Below are positions 28,126 to 36,728 of a DNA stretch of 64,000 nt, one piece after another. The stretch's first letter is position 1. Each line of letters begins with the position of its first letter. This DNA comes from Linanthus parryae. Lineage: Eukaryota; Streptophyta; Magnoliopsida; Ericales; Polemoniaceae. The stretch lies in contig JALGPY010000003.1 of NCBI GenBank assembly GCA_023055425.1, forward strand, positions 56,343,891 through 56,407,890, written 5' to 3'. The notes below the pieces were generated by a model that was not told the DNA's origin, made no database searches, and saw nothing but the letters and a program-made list of their open reading frames with translations. Both the position numbers and the translations under genes were made by a program.

Positions 28126-28617
28126 TTGGGTAATAGACACCAAACCTACATGCAAAATGCATTTTGGGACACAAAACTCCCATGCACTTTCAATTTCCAC
28201 TACAACACCCTGTAATATACATCTTTGGGACACATAACCCCCATGCATACCAATTTTTCGCTGAAACCCCTTGCAATATATACATGTGAGTCTCTTAACC
28301 CCAAATTGATAACGAATGTTAATCTTTTAACGGAAATTGACCACGTGCTAATCATGCGATGGTCTTTGAAGTTGTTTTTCTTTATCCACAGAGCTAGCAC
28401 GTGATGAATTTTTGTTAAATGTTTTAATCCCGTTGTCAATTTGGTGTAAAGTGTCCCACAGATGGATATTGCAGGGGTTTTAGTGGAAAACTGAAAATGC
28501 AGGGGGTTATATGTCCTACCAATGTATATTGCAAGGGGTAGTCGTGGAAACTTGAAAGTGTATGGGGTTTGTGTCCCATAATTCATTTAGCATGTAGGTT
28601 TAGTGTCCATTACCCAA
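28126..28617. repeat. Foldback/MITE-like element with long inverted termini
   Basis: The left arm TTGGGTAATAGACACC... is repeated in inverted form at the right end (...GGTTTAGTGTCCATTACCCAA), and the similarity continues for well over 100 bp (GGGACACAAA, CCATGCACTTTCAA and others), so the element folds back on itself. It is flanked by the direct repeat TTTTTCTTTATCAA, possibly a target duplication. The 128-codon minus-strand frame across it (28200-28586) follows from the palindrome and is not a gene. The same element is at 55071-55560. Confidence 0.7.
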
Positions 28618-28657
28618 ACTAATTTTTCTTTATCAATAGGTTATAAGGTTAGCAAAC

Positions 28658-28731
28658 GGGGGCTAGCTCAATTGGTAGAGCGTTTAAAAGTCCGTGCATG
28701 AGGTCCTGTGTTCGAACTCGTTAGGTGACAG
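28658..28731 (+). repeat. tRNA-like sequence (SINE head or tRNA pseudogene)
   Basis: GGGGGCTAGCTCAATTGG gives a good Pol III A box and GTTCGAACTC (28710-28719) a good B box, spaced as in a tRNA. The T arm and acceptor arm do not pair properly, so it is not a functional tRNA. Plant SINEs begin this way. Shared with unit 2 (55601-55674). Confidence 0.55.
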
Positions 28732-31465
28732 TGTAATCATTCGGTTTTGAAGCATTGGTTTTGAAGCACATCATCCTAGTACATCCTTATAGAATTTTTT
28801 TCATCGTGCATAGCCTTAAGTTTGCACTTAGTTATTATATTCTAAAGTGGAGACTCATACCTTAGTGGGTGTTGAGAGGTTGGTTTAAGCTTCGAGGACG
28901 AAGCTCTCTTTAAGGGGGGAAGGATGAAATACCCCGTTTTGTGAGTATGGATATTTATGATATTACTATAATTATTGAGTGGTAATATAATAATATTATA
29001 AGTATTGGGTGTTAATATGCTACTATTATATTTTATGATATTATTTGGTGTCAATATGACATTAGTATAAGTGTTGAGAGCTAATCTTATTGGTAGAAAG
29101 TTAGTTTTATTACTATTAACTACTAAGGGGGTTATTATGTAGTTTTTCCTAACTTATATTGTGTCTTTTAACAAATCAGGGGGGTGGTAGTTGTACTAAG
29201 CCTAAAGTTAGTGGGGGTGAAAGTGTCTTTAACCCTAAAATTAGTCATCTTCTTCCTCAAACTCTCTCATGGAGGAAGAACTCCATCTCCAACCCCAATT
29301 CTACTACCACCACTCCAAATCTCTATCAAAATTGTTAATTTTCGTCCTTCTACACTCCTAATTCAATAGAGACCCAATATTGTTCATCAAGAAAAGTAAT
29401 TTTGCCCGAAACATAGTCCGATTCGGAATTGGAAAACTTGAAAGTGGGCTTCCTCATGGATGTTGAATTCTTCACCTCTCTACCATCAATCTCAGAAATT
29501 TCTCACACCCATTCAAGCTACCAAACTCAATTTCTCTCACCAATTCCTCATCCCTCAATCTCAATTTCTCTCTCTCTCTCCCGTCCGCCGTTGCCCGGCC
29601 GCCGCCGCTGCCGCCACTGCCGGCCGCCGCCGCTGCCTCCGCCACCGGCGACCTCGCCGCCGTCGTCCGCCTTATCCCCGACACCACCGTCGGCCTCGAC
29701 CACCCTTTCCCGTCGTTGCTTTTCTCCATCTGTTCGGGTATGAAAAACAAACCCGTCACTCTCTCTCTCTCTCTCTCGCTCTCTTCTGTTTTTGATTTGT
29801 TTCCTTTTACTTTTTATTATCATTGAAAGTTAGGTTAATTGTTAGTAGTTGGGAAAGAGACAACAAAGGCGCTGTGGCCCAGTGGTTAAATGCTATCACT
29901 TAAGAGCTTGGGGTGCGTGGACTGTAGGTTTTAGGTTTGAATCTCACAAGAGACATTCTTTTTTATACAAGTTTAAAGTAATCTTTTTGTACTCATCTTT
30001 ACCAAAAAATAAAAGTACATTTTTCTTATTTATTTTTGTAAGTTTATTACAAATTACAATAAGTTATTTTCTTCAAATAAATTTGTTATTTCTTTTAAAT
30101 AAAAGTTAGTTTATAACTTATATTCTCTACTAAGGCTTGTTTGGTTGGGAGAAACTACTATTTGAATCAAAAGTGTTTTTAGGGTAAAATAATATGCTTC
30201 TCTACTCTAAATAATAAAAATAATCGTTTATCCAATATTATAAGTTATGTTTATATAATTATAGCTTATTGTGCTTTTACAAATAATAAACGTTAGTTTT
30301 ATAAAAGCGTATTTTATTATAAAAGGGGTTGTTCACCTTAGCAAAGGTTGGGGAGAGTTGGTAAGGGATTTATTTCAATTACCTATAGGACTTTGTGTGC
30401 AATGTGTTGATTATGATATTATTAAATTTGTAGGCGACAATTTCGTTGACGAAGGACACGTCAAGTATTACTAGGAAGTGATTTGCTTTGCTTGAGATTA
30501 AAGGTAAGTAAACATGCCAGGCCTAGCGCCCATTCATCTCTTCGTGTCAAATGTTTTCATTCCTATTTGTCTCAAAATGATTTTATGCAAAATATGTGCT
30601 ACTTGAATACTTGTTTCGAATTGAAATGTTCTTTAAAAAAATATCACTTCAATCTAATAATCGATGATAACGTAAAGTGGAAGAGTTGTACGAGGATGAT
30701 TATTGTTGTATGGTTACTATTGGCATTGGGCGTGTTGACTTCGGTCTCTCGTCCAATTTAATTTATTTAATCCGGTTGCAAGTCCCCGGATAGTTCCTTG
30801 TACTCACTCTTCTGGCCGCAAGAAGTCTGTAAGGGGGTGTCGACACTTAAGGTCTTGGATGCTTGCGAAGTGGTTGGTTGTTTTCCCCGTATCAACAAAT
30901 TAACAAATTGGTTTTGGATTGGACGTTGTTAATGAAAAAATGGAATATTATGAGTTTTGGAATCCCATTACTTGGATAATGGATGTGATTTGAAAAATAT
31001 AAATGAACTTGGAATCTCTCATCTTATTTCTTTTATAAAAAGGGTCAAAGCTTTTATTTTCACTTTGTATTAGCAAAACCACTACAAAATGGTTTTCAAA
31101 TTACTTCATAATCTTTTTACATGCTTGGGTGTTACTTACTCAGTATTTCCACTGACTTTGGAAACTGTGGTGTTTCTCTTTTGTTTTCTGCACCACAGGT
31201 TTATATGATGGGAGCATAGCTTAGCAGGGATGCGAATCATCACTTATACAAGTAGTAGATCACATTTAAATTATTAGAACTCTGTTTAGATAGATTTGCC
31301 CATTTTAGTGGAACAAGGATTTGAATTGTCAATAAATTATTAATTTAAAGTTTATGGAAGTTTTGTTTGGATTTTCTATCTCTAAACCTCCTTGCATCCG
31401 GGTTTAACCTCGGGTGCGGAGTGACACCCCCGGATTTCCGGTTTGGCCAATTTGGGGGTGTTACA
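28732..31465 (+). mobile_element. Gypsy-type element reduced to the 3' end plus LTR, TSD GACAG
   Basis: Flanked by GACAG at 28727-28731 and 31466-31470; unit 2 has the empty site with a single GACAG (55670-55674). The first 193 bp look like the 3' internal end of a gypsy element, finishing in a polypurine tract (AAGGGGGGAAGGA). At 28925 the LTR starts TGAAATACCCCG, ending GGGGGTGTTACA at 31465 (2541 bp). The LTR contains a CT-rich and CCG-rich stretch (29560-29720). Insertion followed the tandem duplication; the 5' LTR and coding region were then deleted. Confidence 0.8.
29868..29955 (+). repeat. tRNA-like/SINE-head sequence inside the LTR
   Basis: A box TGGCCCAGTGG (29875-29885) and B box-like GGTTTGAATCT (29934-29944) are spaced as in a tRNA with a long variable arm, followed by a T-rich stretch. 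It resembles the tRNA-related 5' part of plant SINEs. No full tRNA cloverleaf is apparent. Confidence 0.45.
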
Positions 31466-32322
31466 GACAGAATCGGTAAGTCTAAAAAAATGATGAAGTT
31501 CGTGAGTATTAATTAAAGTTTAATTATATCATTGTTTATAATCAGTGAACATGAAACCAAGTAAGGGTCTAATTATCTGCACAAAATGATGCTACCCTGG
31601 TTTTTTGTTCTTTCACTTTATGGAATGCCTCCAACTGATGCTCTCCCCGTCCACATTCAACATGCAAAGTCTTGGATGCATATGAGGTAAGTACAGTTTC
31701 CAATACGTATGTGTATGCCGTTCTAATTAGTTTTGATTGGTGAATTTGGTGACCTGAGAGATGTTCCCTCCCTATTGTCTCCCTAGTGAAACGAAAACAT
31801 AAAGTTTAGTATGTTAAAATTCACGTGTTCCCAGAGTTAAACTGTAAATATGTTGCATATTGGGAGTCTGGTGGCTTCTCAAAGATGAATAAATTCTTAT
31901 CAAGACATCGTCACAAGTGTATCCCAATCTTATGAAATTCAGTAAGGTATCGAGGTCCTCCATGACATTCTCATTCTACGGATCTAGGCAATTTCAGGTA
32001 ACATAAGTGCGGGTTACGATTTGTCGTGTGGATATCGTAATCTTCACTAAAGCCTTCCTCATAATGTGTTTCACACAAATCAGTTAATGTTTCCCATGGT
32101 TATGTAGAAGAGTGGTATTTGCTCTTTCAGTTTGTTGATTAAGAGTGGTTTAAACATTGTTTTTTAGGAAGTTTTCGAGCTTACACCCGAATAATTCTCG
32201 AGTGGGTACAAAAAAAGAGTTCACCTGCATTGCAAGGAGAACACAAATTCTAATCTTTCTACATATAGAACTTGTGTTCATAGATGCGATTGTAGTCAAA
32301 CCAGGCAATGAGGTTGCAGTTA
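31466..32322. other. Non-coding sequence upstream of the U1-like gene
   Basis: No gene recognised; conserved in unit 2 (55675-56526). The part from about 32150 is shared, in inverted orientation, with the sequence upstream of the minus-strand U1 (36893-37080), so this flank was duplicated together with U1. Confidence 0.45.
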
Positions 32323-32360
32323 GCCCCACAGCGAAAAAGAAAGAGAAAGGACTACATAAT
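32323..32360 (+). promoter_or_regulatory. Degenerate USE and TATA of the U1-like gene, short spacing
   Basis: GCCCCACAGCG (32323-32333) matches the plant snRNA USE (RTCCCACATCG) with two mismatches, and TACATAAT (32353-32360) is a TATA box at -31. The gap between them is 19 bp, against 32 bp at the minus-strand U1 and 34 bp at U2. In plants the gap decides the polymerase (about 34 bp for Pol II, about 24 bp for Pol III). Confidence 0.6.
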
Positions 32361-32383
32361 GAATGCATAGATGATTGAGCAAT

Positions 32384-32547
32384 ATACTTACCTGGACGGG
32401 GTCAATGAGTGATCAAGAAGGCTCAAGGCCTAGGTTGGTGACCTCCATTGCACTGAGGAAAGCCACTAGCCGGAGATCTACCTAAGTGGTGAAGTCTATG
32501 CCATAATTTGTGGCAGAGGGGGCATGCGTTCTCGCGGCGCCTACCAA
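32384..32547 (+). ncRNA. U1 snRNA-like gene, probably a pseudogene or variant
   Basis: Begins ATACTTACCTGG, the 5' splice-site pairing end of U1. It keeps the stem-loop I region (GATCAAGAAGGCTC), the U1A-type loop CCATTGCACT, and the Sm site ATAATTTGTGG before the last hairpin; 164 nt, the normal plant length. Compared with the minus-strand U1 at 36729-36892 it has many changes, and the last stem (GGGGGCATGCG...CGCGGCGCC) no longer pairs cleanly. With the weakened, short-spaced promoter this argues for a pseudogene, though the 5' end is still able to recognise splice sites. Confidence 0.85.
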
Positions 32548-33829
32548 TTCTAAGTCAAGTTTGGATTAGATCTCTTCTAGGGAAGGGAACAAATTAATCA
32601 TAATTATATGGTGTTGTTTGCAGTGGATTGGATATTTGAATAGATTTTGGGCATAGAAGAGTAAGAGTTCCCTCAGTTGATTCCTCTCATCACCATGCCT
32701 AGAAGTTGGGAACGTTTATTGGAGGTCGAATTGATACCGATATTGCAGCAGGCCTCATAGAACAACTCTGAATCTTTGATTCTTGAAGAAGACATGGTTA
32801 TTGGTATAGATTTCAAGACCAAGATAGGGCAACCTTGAATCTTTGATCCTTGAAGAAGACATGTTATTGGTATAGATTTTCAGTACCAAGAGAAGTGTCC
32901 AAAAGTGGCGTGAAGTTTGATCACTAAGTTAAGAGAAATTGTCTTTTACCCAGAATAGCAGTTAAGCCCCTCAGGTTTTCACCAATTTAAAGAAAACCCC
33001 TATAGTCAAGCTAGGCCAGCCAACATCTCAAGTATCCTCAAGGTCATCTTAACATGTCCTAATTTAAGGGAACGCCCATTTTTGTCACTATTTGCATATT
33101 ACAGCCCAACAGATAGGGGTGTGCATGAACCGACGGGACCGGACCGCACCAAACCAAACCGTACCGAACCGTCGGTTCTTTTCAACTTTAAATAAACGTG
33201 CAGTGTTTCTTTTGGTAAAATCGAACCGGGTCCTTACCGAACCGGACAAAAATCGAGTAACCGACTGAAAATCGGATGGGCTAAAAATCGGATGGGACCA
33301 AAACTTTATTGTGTATTAAATTTGTTTGTTAATGTAATGTGCATGGATTTACTAATTTCTATTACGAATACGATAGTTGACTACTAACACACCTGGGGCC
33401 TGGCGTGTTGATAATGCCAACAACATTTAAAAGAAAAAAAAATGTATCAATTTTAAATGTGAGATGTTTGTGTTATCTGTTGAGGAGACGAGCAATGACG
33501 AATGGTATCTGAATTTGGGAAACCAAAAAGTGAATAAGAATGAAAGACATTGGTGGTTTTGTTGTTAGCGAAGTGAAGAATGAGAGTAAGGTAGAAGCTA
33601 AGCGGTAGAGGCTCCAATCACGATGAATAGGAAGTGTTTTTGTTTGTATTGAGGAGAAAGGAATAAAGAACGGGACGCATGCATCTTTTAGCTTAATGTC
33701 AGGTGGGTGGAGGAAGTAAGAAGAGGAGGATTCATCCAAGACAAAATTATATATCAGCAGCAGCAAGTGGGATTGGGTGCTGGTGTGAAGGGAATGCAAA
33801 GAAGGAAATAAAACAGCAAGTGGGAAACG
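32548..33829. other. Non-coding spacer between U1-like and U2
   Basis: Holds a near-duplicated short stretch (about 32760-32900, repeating GAATCTTTGAT and TTGGTATAGATTT) and the GGTTCGG-type dispersed repeat listed separately. The 121-codon frame at 33473-33838 runs antisense into the U2 promoter and is not considered a gene. Confidence 0.45.
33111..33300. repeat. Dispersed GGGTGTGCATGAACCGGACCG-type repeat
   Basis: A stretch rich in ACCGGACCG/AACCGAACC motifs preceded by AGGGGTGTGCATG, a form common in hAT-related plant MITEs. Duplicated at 57291-57480. No clear terminal repeats were identified. Confidence 0.5.
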
Positions 33830-33882
33830 TTCCCACATCAGTAGAGTTGAATAAACACAAGAAAAAGGACGGAGTATAAAAT
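33830..33882 (+). promoter_or_regulatory. U2 promoter: USE and TATA at Pol II spacing
   Basis: USE TTCCCACATCA (33830-33840) and TATA box TATAAAAT (33875-33882) are 34 bp apart, and the TATA lies 32 bp before the U2 start. This is the arrangement of Pol II-transcribed plant snRNA genes. The USE is preceded by an inverted partial copy (GTGGGAA at 33820-33826). Confidence 0.9.
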
Positions 33883-33906
33883 GGCCAGCCCAAGGGTTGG
33901 AAGATC

Positions 33907-34104
33907 ATACCTTTCTCGGCCTTTTGGCTAAGATCAAGTGTAGTATCTGTTCTTATCAGTTTAATATCTGATATGTGGGCCATCGGCTCACACGATATTA
34001 AATTTATTTTTAGAGGGGGAGGGGCTCATCACAGTAGCTTGCTATTGGGGCTCCTCAAGTGTCGCCCATGTGTTGCACTACTGCAAGGGCCAGGCGCACC
34101 CCAC
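33907..34104 (+). ncRNA. U2: U2 spliceosomal snRNA
   Basis: Begins ATACCTTTCTCGGCC and contains the branch-site pairing sequence GTAGTA within GTGTAGTATCTG, the conserved stem IIa region (AATATCTGATATGTGGGCC), a U-rich Sm site region (AATTTATTTTTAG), and the 3' stem-loops (GTAGCTTGCTATTGGGG and GTTGCACTACTGC); about 198 nt. U2 pairs with the intron branch site in the spliceosome. One wobble-compatible change (GGCTCAC for GGCCCAC) is the only obvious deviation in the 5' half. It has a complete Pol II promoter and a 3' box, so it is probably functional. Confidence 0.95.
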
Positions 34105-34113
34105 CCAATACTT

Positions 34114-34120
34114 AGTTTAA
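34114..34120 (+). terminator. snRNA 3' box downstream of U2
   Basis: AGTTTAA fits the plant snRNA 3'-end signal AGTNNAA and lies about 10 nt beyond the expected U2 3' end, directing 3' processing of the Pol II transcript. Confidence 0.75.
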
Positions 34121-34822
34121 TGTTGATTCCCGGGGTCGGGTTGTGGCTCATACATTTGATCAGAAGAAAACCCTCCTACATGGAGGAATTCATTTCCAAG
34201 AGCAAGTCTTCATGAAGAAGTCTAGACTGTTGAGCACAAGAATATTTGTTGCTAAACGGCATAATAGACATACATTGCAGAGAATAGCCAAGGCCAATTC
34301 ACTGGTCCCCTCCCTCCCTCCACGGGGGTACTCTCGTGGCGCCACCAAATCCTCCTCTACTTGGCGGCAGCTCAAGGCTACCCCGTGCAGTTGCACCAGA
34401 CCTCTATGGTGACGTCCACATATATAGGAGATGCCACTAATAAGACCAGTGAATAGAATCATCATCACCATCTTCCACCGAATAATTTGATTTAGCTAGT
34501 CATCTCAGCTTCCAAGATAGAAAAAGATGCTCTCATCATTTAGCTCTTGATCTGTGTGCAAGTCAAAAAAAAATTTTGTTTCGTTTATCAAAACAAGTAC
34601 TACTACTATGAAAATGTTACCGACTCTTAGCAACTTTTTCCAGCAGAGAATGGCAGCTTCATTGATTGCAGGAGTTGGCAACTCACGGCTCCGACGGCCA
34701 GGTGAAAGTGCCTGTGAAATTCATAGTTGGGTGGGTGGGGTGTATAATACCAGAACCCAAGAATGGGACCATAGTTTCTTCCTTCAGCCAAAATAGATCT
34801 GTGGGATACTAATCATCTCAAC
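34121..34822. other. Spacer between U2 and the 7SL candidate
   Basis: No gene recognised. It includes, at 34326-34330 (GGGTA), the uninterrupted target site of the Ale-like copia element that sits in unit 2. Confidence 0.6.
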
Positions 34823-34865
34823 GGACCACACTCTCTCTTTACCAACACTAATTTTTGTTAATAAT
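34823..34865 (+). promoter_or_regulatory. Possible Pol III-type promoter of the 7SL candidate
   Basis: TTAATAAT (34858-34865) lies 24-31 bp before the RNA start. The only USE-like sequence, GGACCACACTC (34823-34833), matches the consensus at about 6 of 11 positions but sits 24 bp upstream of the TATA, the Pol III spacing of plant U6 and 7SL genes. The USE match is weak. Confidence 0.4.
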
Positions 34866-34888
34866 TGCACGATTAGTGCTTAACCAAC

Positions 34889-35189
34889 GCCGAGCCTTGT
34901 AACGTGGGCTTGTAACTCGAGTGAGGGCATTACTGTGGGTGGATAGTCGGTTGACTTAGCCATACAGGCTCAGTGGGCCTGCTTCATCTGGCCTGCCCGT
35001 TCCAAGCTGGGAGTTGGGTCTTGTGGCTTGCGCGAAGGCGTGGGCTGCAATTCCCCTAGAGCGGAGGGCACTGCGTGAGGCTGGTTTCACAGAGCAACGA
35101 CCACCTCCCTCTCTTGGCAGTGGAAGGATAACGGGCCGGTGCACTCCTGGGCCGCATTGTCTGGCTAGTCGGCCCAATTAAACACCCAC
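34889..35189 (+). ncRNA. 7SL (signal recognition particle) RNA candidate
   Basis: A GC-rich island of about 300 nt in AT-rich surroundings. It begins GCCGAGCC and has the Alu-domain elements TTGTAAC and GGCTTGTAACTC, followed by GAGTGAGGGCATTA as in plant SRP RNAs. The 5' GCCGAGC can pair with the 3' end (GCTAGTCGGC at 35164-35173). An SRP54-binding hairpin is visible as GGCTGG-TTTCACAG-AGCAACGACC (35080-35104). A T5 run follows at 35190. The SRP RNA scaffolds co-translational targeting of secretory proteins to the ER. Identification rests on remembered family motifs; the Alu-domain and domain IV features agree. Confidence 0.75.
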
Positions 35190-35194
35190 TTTTT
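35190..35194 (+). terminator. Pol III T-run terminator after the 7SL candidate
   Basis: TTTTT, followed by a second T-run at about 35196-35200; it ends the 301-nt region in the way expected of a Pol III transcript. Confidence 0.6.
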
Positions 35195-35540
35195 CATTTT
35201 TACTGTTTTCGCAAATGAATAACCCCAAAAGTGACGTGAAGTTTGATCGAGTCAAAAGAAAATGTCATGTAAATTTTGGTGATAAATTTTTTTCATACGG
35301 ATGTAAATCTCCGTGCCGTTTTCCGAAACGGCTCAGTTTGAAAGACTGAAAGGGAGACAACTTTTAACATGAAAAATCAATAATAAAGGAGCCCTTGGCT
35401 GGCTGCGTCAGTTTCGTAACATCTAGTTAGGAATTCTTTTACTACCATGATATGTATACTGGAGGACTGTATTCTCTTCTTTCACTGCAATGTTGAAACC
35501 TGTGTAGTAGTAGTACTTGCTTTATGCTCAGCAGTCACTA

Positions 35541-35594
35541 ATCCCACACCGACGACGACGCGAGGAAAATGCCTTTGCTATAGCAGTATAAGAA
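35541..35594 (+). promoter_or_regulatory. U5 promoter: USE and TATA at Pol II spacing
   Basis: USE ATCCCACACCG (35541-35551) matches the consensus with one mismatch. The TATA box TATAAGAA (35587-35594) follows after a gap of 35 bp and lies about 32 bp before the U5 start. Confidence 0.85.
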
Positions 35595-35619
35595 GAGCTC
35601 CTCTTGCAACTTGATTGCT

Positions 35620-35748
35620 CACGCAGCCACGCAGTGAGCACAAAGCGAACTATTCTTTCGCCTTTTACTAAAGAATACCGTGCGCTCGCTGCAAATAGTG
35701 GCATACGCCTATTTTTGGAAGGACTTTCCCTTGAAGGGTTTGGTCCTT
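35620..35748 (+). ncRNA. U5: U5 spliceosomal snRNA
   Basis: Contains the invariant loop 1 (GCCTTTTACTAAAG, 35661-35674) closed by TTCTTT/AAAGAA, the flanking internal-loop bases CGAACTATTC and ACCGTG, a long lower stem (GTGAGCAC with GTGCGCTCGC), the Sm site ATTTTTGG (35711-35718), and a 3' terminal hairpin GGAC...GTCC (35721-35746). U5 loop 1 holds the exon ends during both splicing steps. The 5' end is inferred from the TATA distance and could be off by a few bases. A complete promoter and 3' box suggest a working gene. Confidence 0.92.
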
Positions 35749-35757
35749 ACAGTCATT

Positions 35758-35764
35758 AGTTCAA
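35758..35764 (+). terminator. snRNA 3' box downstream of U5
   Basis: AGTTCAA fits AGTNNAA and lies about 10 nt after the inferred end of U5. Confidence 0.7.
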
Positions 35765-35820
35765 AAACTTTTTCCTGTGCTTTGTGTGTTGTCCTTGCAG
35801 CAGCAATGGTGGTTCTCGGT

Positions 35821-35980
35821 GTATGACTACAGTGGCAAATGCAACTACAGGAGGATTGTTTTATGGCTTACGCGACCGTATTGCTGGGTAGGTGTTAAAT
35901 GTATGACTACAGTGGCTAATGCAACTACAGGAGAATTGTTTTATGGCTTACGCGACCGTATTGCTGAGTTGATGGTAGTT
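35821..35980. repeat. 80-bp tandem repeat between U5 and U4-like
   Basis: Two units (35821-35900 and 35901-35980), each starting GTATGACTACAGTGGC; most of each unit matches, with ACGCGACCGTATTGCTG near the end. No function recognised. Confidence 0.85.
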
Positions 35981-36111
35981 GAGTTTTCTACAGGTGGTCA
36001 GCACTGCAGAGGAAGAAGCCCGAAAGTTGATTAGTAGTAGGCGTACAAAAGAAAGAGTCCCGCTACGGATGAGAGCCTAAACCTGCCAGACAAGAAGGTT
36101 TGGATAGTTTT

Positions 36112-36262
36112 GTCTTAGCGCTTGGGGCAATGACGCAGCTGGTGAGGTAGTAACCGAGGCGTGTCAATTGCTGGTTGAAAACTTTTTCCAAAACCCCTCC
36201 TCGACCTTCGTTCTGCCTTGGTCGTCGATAACTTCTGGAAGGGCTCCCTCTAACCCAGGGTA
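36112..36262 (+). ncRNA. U4: U4 spliceosomal snRNA-like gene, possibly a pseudogene
   Basis: Contains GCGCTTGGGGCAATGACGCAG (stem II, U6-pairing region), the 5' stem-loop with the k-turn sequence ACCGAGGCGTG...TTGCTGGTTGAAAACT, the single-stranded TTTCCAAAACCCCTCC, and a terminal GGAAGGGCTCCCT. This is the plant U4 order and length. Against function, the Sm site expected before GGAAGGGC reads ATAACTTCTGG instead of a clean U-run, no TATA box is seen near -30, and only a poor USE-like GTCCCGCTACG is present, about 50 bp upstream. Identity as U4 is firm; activity is doubtful. Confidence 0.85.
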
Positions 36263-36728
36263 AAGCCCTACTACTCTCCGAGTCCAAATTTATTTATTTT
36301 GGTTTTCTCGAAAGCAGTCCTAGAGACATCTATAGTCTCTGTCATTGTCTTGCTACTGTGTGGCAGGCTCGTCTAATCTCTCTGCATAGGAGGTGGCTGG
36401 ACATCCAGAGAGTTGTCAGTCATTTTAGGTGGCGGTATGCTGAAGCAGGAGAGACTGTTGTGGTGCGTGCGGTGTGCTACAAACACACAGATGAGTGATC
36501 AAAACTGTATATATATATAGGCCGTAAACAAACAAAGTACCATCAACTCACTGCCTATATCTTCTCGGCAAAATTAATTAAACTTAGCTAAACTAAACCA
36601 GCCACAGAATATTACCCACCATATAGAAGCCTCATATGTGATAGGCCAAAATCAGTGAACACGTTCCCAAAATTCCTAGCTTAATAACTACCACCAAGAG
36701 AGAACCAAGATAAAATTTTAAATTGAAG
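36263..36728. other. Non-coding spacer, includes (TA)n
   Basis: Holds a short TA repeat near 36510-36520 and no recognised gene. It separates the U4-like gene from the convergent U1. Confidence 0.5.

Noticed and set aside
28200..28586. 128-codon minus-strand frame with a longer counterpart in unit 2
   Set aside because: It spans the foldback element; its repeated sequence comes from the inverted arms, and the reading differs between units.
28658..28731. Functional tRNA gene
   Set aside because: A and B boxes are good, but T and acceptor arms do not pair; a SINE head or pseudogene is more likely.
29460..29795. Arg/Pro-rich frames in a CCG-rich stretch
   Set aside because: Low-complexity sequence inside a gypsy LTR; overlapping frames on both strands are open merely because of composition.
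33473..33838. 121-codon frame conserved in both units (also 57661-58026)
   Set aside because: Antisense, running into the U2 USE; conservation is explained by the recent duplication and no domain is seen.
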